The notes under the pieces were generated by a model. That model did no database searches. It was not told where the DNA came from and saw nothing but the letters and a program-made list of their open reading frames with translations. The position numbers and the translations under genes are program-made. DNA of 9,311 nt from an uncultured Alphaproteobacteria bacterium (GTDB lineage: Bacteria; Pseudomonadota; Alphaproteobacteria; Caulobacterales; Parvularculaceae), in the NCBI GenBank assembly GCA_938003575.1, contig CALKYG010000410.1, forward strand, positions 1 through 9,311, given 5' to 3'. Every line of letters starts with the position of its first letter. Positions within the stretch are counted from its first letter, which is position 1. Below are positions 5,361 through 9,311 of the stretch, in pieces.

Positions 5361-7205
5361 GTGTCTGTGAACTGGAAAGCGTCCGCACTCTCCATATCCG
5401 CCCTTGCAGTTTTGAGCGGAGTTGCTGCGAACGCCGCCGGCGATGATCCCCGGACCTACAAGCTGCAGATCGGAATCGGTCCGGCCGCGCCCTACAATCT
5501 TGAAGAGCCGTTTCTCAACATGGCGCAGATGCGCGACGCCGACTGGAGTTTTGAAACCGGCCCCAAGCAGCGAGTCGACGGACAAGCCGCCGTCATAGAG
5601 GGGTTCCTCGATCCCGAAACGCGCATGCCGACGGCCAAAGCGGGCGCCGCGAAATTCGCGGAGAATGCGTCATTCTATTCAGGCGCTGAAAATTTCCGGG
5701 GCTATTACGCCGACGAGTATGTGCTTTCCTGGACCGGCGACGCCCGCGGCTACATGCAAAGATGGGAGGGCGCAGCGCCTTCGACGCGCGAGAAGAACCG
5801 CGTCGTCTATTCTTTGTCCGCGCCCCAGGTGAAGGGCGGCGTCCTTCGATTCGGATCGATCAACAGCAGCGTTTCTGACGTCAAACTCTATCGCCGCAAA
5901 TATGAGTCGCTGGTGGAGCGCGGCGAAATCTGGAACCCGGAGTTCATCAGTTACGTCAAACGCTATGATATCGCCCGCACCATGGATCTGCAGTATTCGA
6001 ACAATTTGCCGGTGCGGCGCTTCGACCAGATCGCGACAATGTCGCAGGCGTGGGGTCAAAGGGCCGCGATGTCGTGGCCGGAACCTCCCTTTTACAGCAT
6101 ACCCTATGAAGTGCTTTTCGATCTCGGCGTGAAGGCCGGCGTTGAAGTCTGGTTGACGGTCCCCTTGCAGATCGGCTCGCCGATCAGCCAGGCCGACCCG
6201 GCCCTGCGCTGGGAGCACAAGCCTTCAAGGCTCAATGCGAACAAGTTCAGGGCGGCGGTTGCGCCGCGCGCGAAAGAGATTCTCGCAAGCGCAGAATGGG
6301 ACATTTTTGCGCGGGAATTTGTTGAGCGCTATGCGGCGTCGGGCTATCCGACGAGCCGGCCGCTTTATATCGAGCCCGGGAACGAAGTCTGGAATAACGC
6401 CGGCGGCTTTTTCATCTCGACGAACTACGCGCTCGCCATCGCCGAAGGAACCGGCGTGAAAAAGAATGTCGGGCAAGGATACGGCGTTCTCGCCGCACGG
6501 TATGTCATCGCCATCGAAAAGGAATTTGCGCGGCGAAAGATCCATCCGAACGTGATTTACGTCATCGGGACCCATACGGCGAATCCCTGGCGGACGCAGC
6601 AGGCGCTTGAAGGATTTAAGCAATACATGAAGGCCAGCGGCGTCAATCCGGACTCCGTCCTTCCAAAAACCGGAGTCGCCGTGACGAATTATTACGGCCA
6701 CTTCAATGACATGTCGTTCCACCTTTTCGGCACAAAAAAACCGGCGGAATACGCGCCGAAGTGGATCGCTGAAATCAAGAAAGACCCCGAAGGTTTTCGG
6801 CGGCGCATCTCCGCCCTCCTCACGGACGGACCCAAATCCGTAAAGGCAACCGCGCCGTGGCTATTGGACCGGTTTGCAGAGCACAAGGCGATCGCGGAGG
6901 GAGCGGGAAGCCGTCTGATCGGCGGATATGAGGGCGGCAGCCATCTCTTGCCGCCGGGAGAATTGGCCCGCGACCCGGTGTTTCAAAAGTGGTGGAAGGA
7001 TTATCATTGGAGCGCGGAAGGCGCCGAAGTGGCGAGACGCATCAATCAGGACATTATCAAGGCGTATCCGGGATTCATCATTTCAAACTACAAGTCGATC
7101 GGAACGCTTTCGCCGACCTCGCCGTGGAACGACGGCCACTACGCCGACGTCACGCCGATGATGAAGATGTGGGACGAATTCGCCCGTCCGGACGCGGCGA
7201 AATAG
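5361..7205 (+). CDS. exported glycoside-hydrolase-like protein (clan GH-A type), substrate unknown
   Basis: The 614-residue protein has a signal peptide (about 1-25; MSVNWKAS, hydrophobic core, ANA|A cleavage) and is probably periplasmic or secreted. Residues 30-180 look beta-rich (for example EYVLSWTGDARGYMQRW, 119-135). From about 200 a TIM-barrel-like part follows: RTMDLQYSNN (206-215), IPYEVLFDLGVKAGVEVWLTVP (247-268), then PLYIEPGNEVWN (335-345-346) with a candidate acid/base glutamate E342 after N341, and LIGGYEGGSHL (519-529) with candidate nucleophile E524. The NE motif on one strand and a later YEGG glutamate are the arrangement of retaining GH-A enzymes, and the pattern matches proteins often labelled cellulose-binding or hypothetical. 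I cannot place it in a numbered GH family. The start is GTG with AAGGAG ten bases upstream. It is followed after 95 bp by another exported protein gene. Coding and export are firm; glycan cleavage is inferred. Confidence 0.88.
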   Translation: MSVNWKASALSISALAVLSGVAANAAGDDPRTYKLQIGIGPAAPYNLEEPFLNMAQMRDADWSFETGPKQRVDGQAAVIEGFLDPETRMPTAKAGAAKFAENASFYSGAENFRGYYADEYVLSWTGDARGYMQRWEGAAPSTREKNRVVYSLSAPQVKGGVLRFGSINSSVSDVKLYRRKYESLVERGEIWNPEFISYVKRYDIARTMDLQYSNNLPVRRFDQIATMSQAWGQRAAMSWPEPPFYSIPYEVLFDLGVKAGVEVWLTVPLQIGSPISQADPALRWEHKPSRLNANKFRAAVAPRAKEILASAEWDIFAREFVERYAASGYPTSRPLYIEPGNEVWNNAGGFFISTNYALAIAEGTGVKKNVGQGYGVLAARYVIAIEKEFARRKIHPNVIYVIGTHTANPWRTQQALEGFKQYMKASGVNPDSVLPKTGVAVTNYYGHFNDMSFHLFGTKKPAEYAPKWIAEIKKDPEGFRRRISALLTDGPKSVKATAPWLLDRFAEHKAIAEGAGSRLIGGYEGGSHLLPPGELARDPVFQKWWKDYHWSAEGAEVARRINQDIIKAYPGFIISNYKSIGTLSPTSPWNDGHYADVTPMMKMWDEFARPDAAK

Positions 7206-7208
7206 GCC

Positions 7209-7233
7209 GCGCTGCAAGACGTTGATTGCACGC
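7209..7233 (+). terminator. weak hairpin after the glycosidase-like gene
   Basis: GCG (7209-7211) plus TGCAA (7213-7217) can pair with TTGCA (7226-7230) plus CGC (7231-7233), with one bulged C and an 8-nt loop. It lies four bases after the stop. The following CCCTTT is a poor T tract, so it is at most a partial terminator or a 3'-end stabilising structure. Confidence 0.22.
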
Positions 7234-7246
7234 CCCTTTCCAGGAT

Positions 7247-7275
7247 TTGCCGCAAACCGGCGCCGGGGCTAGACT
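7247..7275 (+). promoter_or_regulatory. candidate promoter for the four-cysteine exported protein
   Basis: TTGCCG at 7247-7252 and TAGACT at 7270-7275 are separated by 17 bp, the ideal sigma-70 spacing, with four of six matches in each box. The form is common in alphaproteobacteria. Transcription would start near 7282, about 19 bases before the ATG at 7301. This would let the gene be expressed apart from the upstream glycosidase-like gene. Confidence 0.5.
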
Positions 7276-7300
7276 GTCCGCCCGTCAATTGGGGGTGGTC

Positions 7301-8092
7301 ATGGCTCCGATCCGTCACGGTCGTTCGACCTTTGCGCTCGCCGCGGCGCTTCAGGTCTTTGTCGTCTCCCCGTCTTTTCCTCAGGCTAATGAGAACGGGT
7401 ACGGTCCCGACCCTGACGGCGACACCAATCCGGCGACGAGAACGCGCGCGATCGCCAATGTCGGCGCGACCGATATCAATCTTGATCCGCGCTTCACGGT
7501 GATGACATTCGAACCGCCGCCCGGCGCCCACAACCGCTGGATTAAAGATCAGTACGAGGATTCATTCGGCGTCGGTTTTTCCAAAGGGCTCAGATGGCAG
7601 ATCTGCGATGAACAGCGGTATTTCAAATATGACAGTCTGTGCGCCTACATCCGCCCGCCGTCGGGCCTCTTCGCCGCCTATTACCGCGACGACTTCAAGC
7701 GCCCGCTGAAGGTCGATTTCAAGAAGCCGGTTTGCGCGGTCATGATGTCGGTCTATCCGACGGGCGGCAAGGAAGGCGAGAAGTTCAAAGTGACGCTCGC
7801 GGCGAAAGACGCCAACGGCGCGTCGGTCGGCGACGCGCGCGTCACCTTCGGCTGGACGCAGGACACGTTTCGCTGGCGCGTAATGGCCGGCGGGTTTTTC
7901 CTGAATGCGCCCGCTTCCAGCATCGACGTGTCCGTGGCGCGCGTCGAGAACGCGGGCGAAGTGCTCCAGTTCATGATCGACGATCTGGCCTTTATGGAAA
8001 CCGGCTGCGCCGAGCTTCTTGAAGAAATCAAGGACGCCGCCGGATTTGAAGTCGCGCCCGATGGTTCGCTGATCACGAATTCGGCGAAATAG
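7301..8092 (+). CDS. exported four-cysteine protein, probable beta-sandwich, function unknown
   Basis: The 263-residue product begins MAPIRHGRSTFALAAALQ with a signal peptide (cleavage probably near 28-29, FPQA). The mature part is aromatic-rich and has four cysteines (C102, C114, C145, C236), enough for two disulfides. Residues 65-235 alternate short hydrophobic strands and turns: FTVMTFEPPPGAHNRW (65-80), SFGVGFSKGLRW (88-99), YIRPPSGLFAAYY (116-128), KKPVCAVMMSVYP (141-153), FKVTLAAKDANG (162-173) and LQFMIDDLAFME (222-233). This looks like a jelly-roll, lectin-like or carbohydrate-binding sandwich, as in many extracellular proteins, but no named family is recognised. The frame is open back to a TTG at 7226; the ATG at 7301 is preferred because it gives a signal peptide, although the GGGGGTGG upstream is a weak ribosome site. 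It follows the glycosidase-like gene by 95 bp and has its own candidate promoter. Confidence 0.87.
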   Translation: MAPIRHGRSTFALAAALQVFVVSPSFPQANENGYGPDPDGDTNPATRTRAIANVGATDINLDPRFTVMTFEPPPGAHNRWIKDQYEDSFGVGFSKGLRWQICDEQRYFKYDSLCAYIRPPSGLFAAYYRDDFKRPLKVDFKKPVCAVMMSVYPTGGKEGEKFKVTLAAKDANGASVGDARVTFGWTQDTFRWRVMAGGFFLNAPASSIDVSVARVENAGEVLQFMIDDLAFMETGCAELLEEIKDAAGFEVAPDGSLITNSAK

Positions 8093-8115
8093 GCGGTCAG
8101 CCCGGAGCGGCGGCG

Positions 8116-8451
8116 CTACGCAGTCTGGTCGTCGACACCCGCCAGCGGGGCCGTGTGCATCACGCTCTTGATGCCTTTGTCGCAGGCGTCCTCGCTTGAA
8201 TATTGCTCGGATGCGCCGATGACCTGATGGTTCGCGGCCTTGAGCACGAAGTAATGCTTGCCGGCGGCGGACGTCTTTCTCTCGAACCGCGCCAAGAGAT
8301 CTGAATTCTTTTTCACGGCCTGAACGCCGTTCATCGCGCCCGACTTGTCCTTGTATCCCTCGCTGGCGAGAATGATTTCGCCATTGCCGGCCTTGAGGCG
8401 GAACCGGAACTCTCCCTTCTTGTCCTTGTAGATTTCGAATTTGCCCGCCAT
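8116..8451 (-). CDS. YegP/DUF1508 two-repeat protein
   Basis: The 111-residue protein consists of two copies of the DUF1508 (YegP-like) repeat, about 4-50 and 55-100. The first carries FRFRLKAGNGEIILASEGY (15-33) and the second YFVLKAANHQVIGASEQY (67-84). E. coli YegP has the same length and two-repeat layout. Proteins of this family are small, cytoplasmic and of unknown biochemical role. The N terminus MAGKFEIYKDKKGEFRF is typical, and an AGGAG ribosome site lies about six bases before the ATG at 8451, so the start is secure. It is convergent with the exported four-cysteine gene (23 bp between stops) and divergent from the helicase gene across 156 bp, where a long inverted repeat is found. 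Confidence 0.94.
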   Translation of the reverse strand: MAGKFEIYKDKKGEFRFRLKAGNGEIILASEGYKDKSGAMNGVQAVKKNSDLLARFERKTSAAGKHYFVLKAANHQVIGASEQYSSEDACDKGIKSVMHTAPLAGVDDQTA

Positions 8452-8485
8452 GACGGTCTCCTCTCTTCTTTACCTGTTGAATTAT

Positions 8486-8529
8486 GGAGAGATTCGGTCG
8501 CCGAGGCTTGCCATTCGGCGGATCTCTCC
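8486..8529. repeat. imperfect long inverted repeat between yegP-like and helicase genes
   Basis: GGAGAGAT (8486-8493) is perfectly complementary to ATCTCTCC (8522-8529). Inside these arms CGCCG (8499-8503) pairs with CGGCG (8516-8520), giving an 8-bp plus 5-bp stem with an asymmetric internal loop and a 12-nt apical loop. It could be a DNA operator or a leader hairpin. On the minus strand CATAAT (complement of 8481-8486) next to it resembles a -10 box for the yegP-like gene, though no good -35 box matches. Confidence 0.5.
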
Positions 8530-8607
8530 CCTAGGAATGTTCCAGAATCGTTCTCATCGCGATAGACGTTGTCCGTGACGGTAAAACCATCGATTTCCGA
8601 GCGCGCC

Positions 8608-9311
8608 ATGGCCGGCCAGCCGAGATCCGGGGCCGGGAGCGCGCCCGCCTATCTTGAAGGCCTCAATGACGAACAGCGCGCGGCGGTGCTCACAACCGAA
8701 GGGCCGGTGCTCATGCTCGCCGGCGCCGGCACCGGCAAGACGCGCGCGTTGACGACCCGTCTTGCGCATCTTCTTTTCACCGGCCGCGCAATGCCCTGGC
8801 AGCTCCTCGCCGTCACCTTCACGAACAAGGCGGCGCGCGAGATGAAGGAGCGGATCGGCGCGATTATCGGCGAAAGCGTAGAGGGCCTGCAATGGCTCGG
8901 AACCTTCCACTCGATCGGCGCGCAGATCCTGCGCCGTCACGCCGAACTCGTCGGATTGAAGCCGGGCTTTACGATCCTCGACGCCGACGACATGGCGCGC
9001 CTGGCAAAACAGGTGATTGAGGCCGAGGGGCTTGATGAAAAGCGCTGGACCGGCCGCGGCCTTTCGTCCGTCATCGACGGGTGGAAGAACCGCGGGCTGA
9101 CCCCGGACAAGGTTCCGTCAAACGAGGCGTGGCGTTTCGCCGACGGCAAGGCGATCACGCTGTATTCAGCCTATCAGGAAAGGCTGAAGGCTTTGAACGC
9201 CGCCGATTTCGGCGACCTTCTCATTCACAATCTGACGATCTTCCAGCAGCATCCCGACATACTCGCCCAATATCAGGACAAGTTCCGCTATATGCTTGTC
9301 GACGAGTATCA
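8608..9311 (+). CDS. uvrD: UvrD/PcrA-type superfamily 1 DNA helicase (5' part, runs off right edge)
   Basis: From the ATG at 8608 there are 234 open codons to the window edge. The order of motifs is that of UvrD/Rep/PcrA 3'-5' helicases: Q motif LNDEQRAAV (19-27, Q23), Walker A AGAGTGKT (38-45, K44), motif Ia TFTNKAA (70-76), motif Ib GTFHS (98-102), and motif II VDEY ending at the edge (D232, E233). These proteins unwind DNA in nucleotide excision and mismatch repair and clear replication forks. Full-length members are about 700-800 residues, so roughly a third is seen. The ribosome site is weak (a GAG seven bases upstream); an in-frame GTG at 8575 would add 11 residues but has no ribosome site either. 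UvrD and PcrA cannot be told apart from this fragment. Confidence 0.96.
   Translation, partial: MAGQPRSGAGSAPAYLEGLNDEQRAAVLTTEGPVLMLAGAGTGKTRALTTRLAHLLFTGRAMPWQLLAVTFTNKAAREMKERIGAIIGESVEGLQWLGTFHSIGAQILRRHAELVGLKPGFTILDADDMARLAKQVIEAEGLDEKRWTGRGLSSVIDGWKNRGLTPDKVPSNEAWRFADGKAITLYSAYQERLKALNAADFGDLLIHNLTIFQQHPDILAQYQDKFRYMLVDEY

Noticed and set aside
5242..5370. A 42-codon Arg-rich ORF whose stop overlaps the GTG start of the glycosidase-like gene, possibly a leader peptide
   Set aside because: No ribosome site upstream, composition matches random GC-rich sequence, and the next gene has its own AAGGAG.

Overview
The window looks like ordinary chromosome from a GC-rich alphaproteobacterium. 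Codons are strongly G/C-ending, the housekeeping proteins (class II DAHP synthase, 2,3-bisphosphoglycerate-dependent phosphoglycerate mutase, UvrD-type helicase) look proteobacterial, and candidate promoters such as TTGCCG-N17-TAGACT fit that group. The genus cannot be fixed by reading alone. There is no rRNA, tRNA, CRISPR array, insertion sequence or phage gene, and no compositional break apart from one short AT-rich promoter region near 1860-1950.

Layout. (1) 1-451, minus: 5' third of a class II DAHP synthase (shikimate pathway), running off the left edge. (2) 570-1460, plus: an exported metallo-beta-lactamase-fold hydrolase with intact metal ligands. (3) A strong hairpin at 1471-1500 separates it from a convergent small exported protein (1541-1822, minus). 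(4) That small gene is divergent from an HxlR-family regulator with an SCP2-like C-terminal domain (2023-2766, plus). The AT-rich region between them carries overlapping divergent promoter-like elements and an inverted repeat. (5) The regulator overlaps gpmA (2735-3463, minus) tail to tail by 32 bp. (6) Divergent from gpmA is an isoaspartyl peptidase/asparaginase (3572-4480, plus), then a conserved uncharacterised protein rich in His and aromatic residues (4584-5030, plus). (7) After a 330-bp gap come two exported proteins: a 614-residue glycoside-hydrolase-like protein with two candidate catalytic glutamates (5361-7205) and a 263-residue four-cysteine protein (7301-8092). (8) On the minus strand is a YegP/DUF1508 two-repeat protein (8116-8451), divergent from the start of a UvrD/PcrA-type helicase (8608 to the right edge).

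The genes do not form one pathway. They fall into core metabolism and repair (DAHP synthase, GpmA, isoaspartyl peptidase, UvrD), a possible regulator plus small secreted target (HxlR-SCP2 and the 93-residue protein), and an exported pair that may act on extracellular or periplasmic glycans. The least described material is the exported pair, the HxlR-SCP2 locus and the 148-residue protein at 4584. I found no clear evidence of a wholly new multi-gene system.
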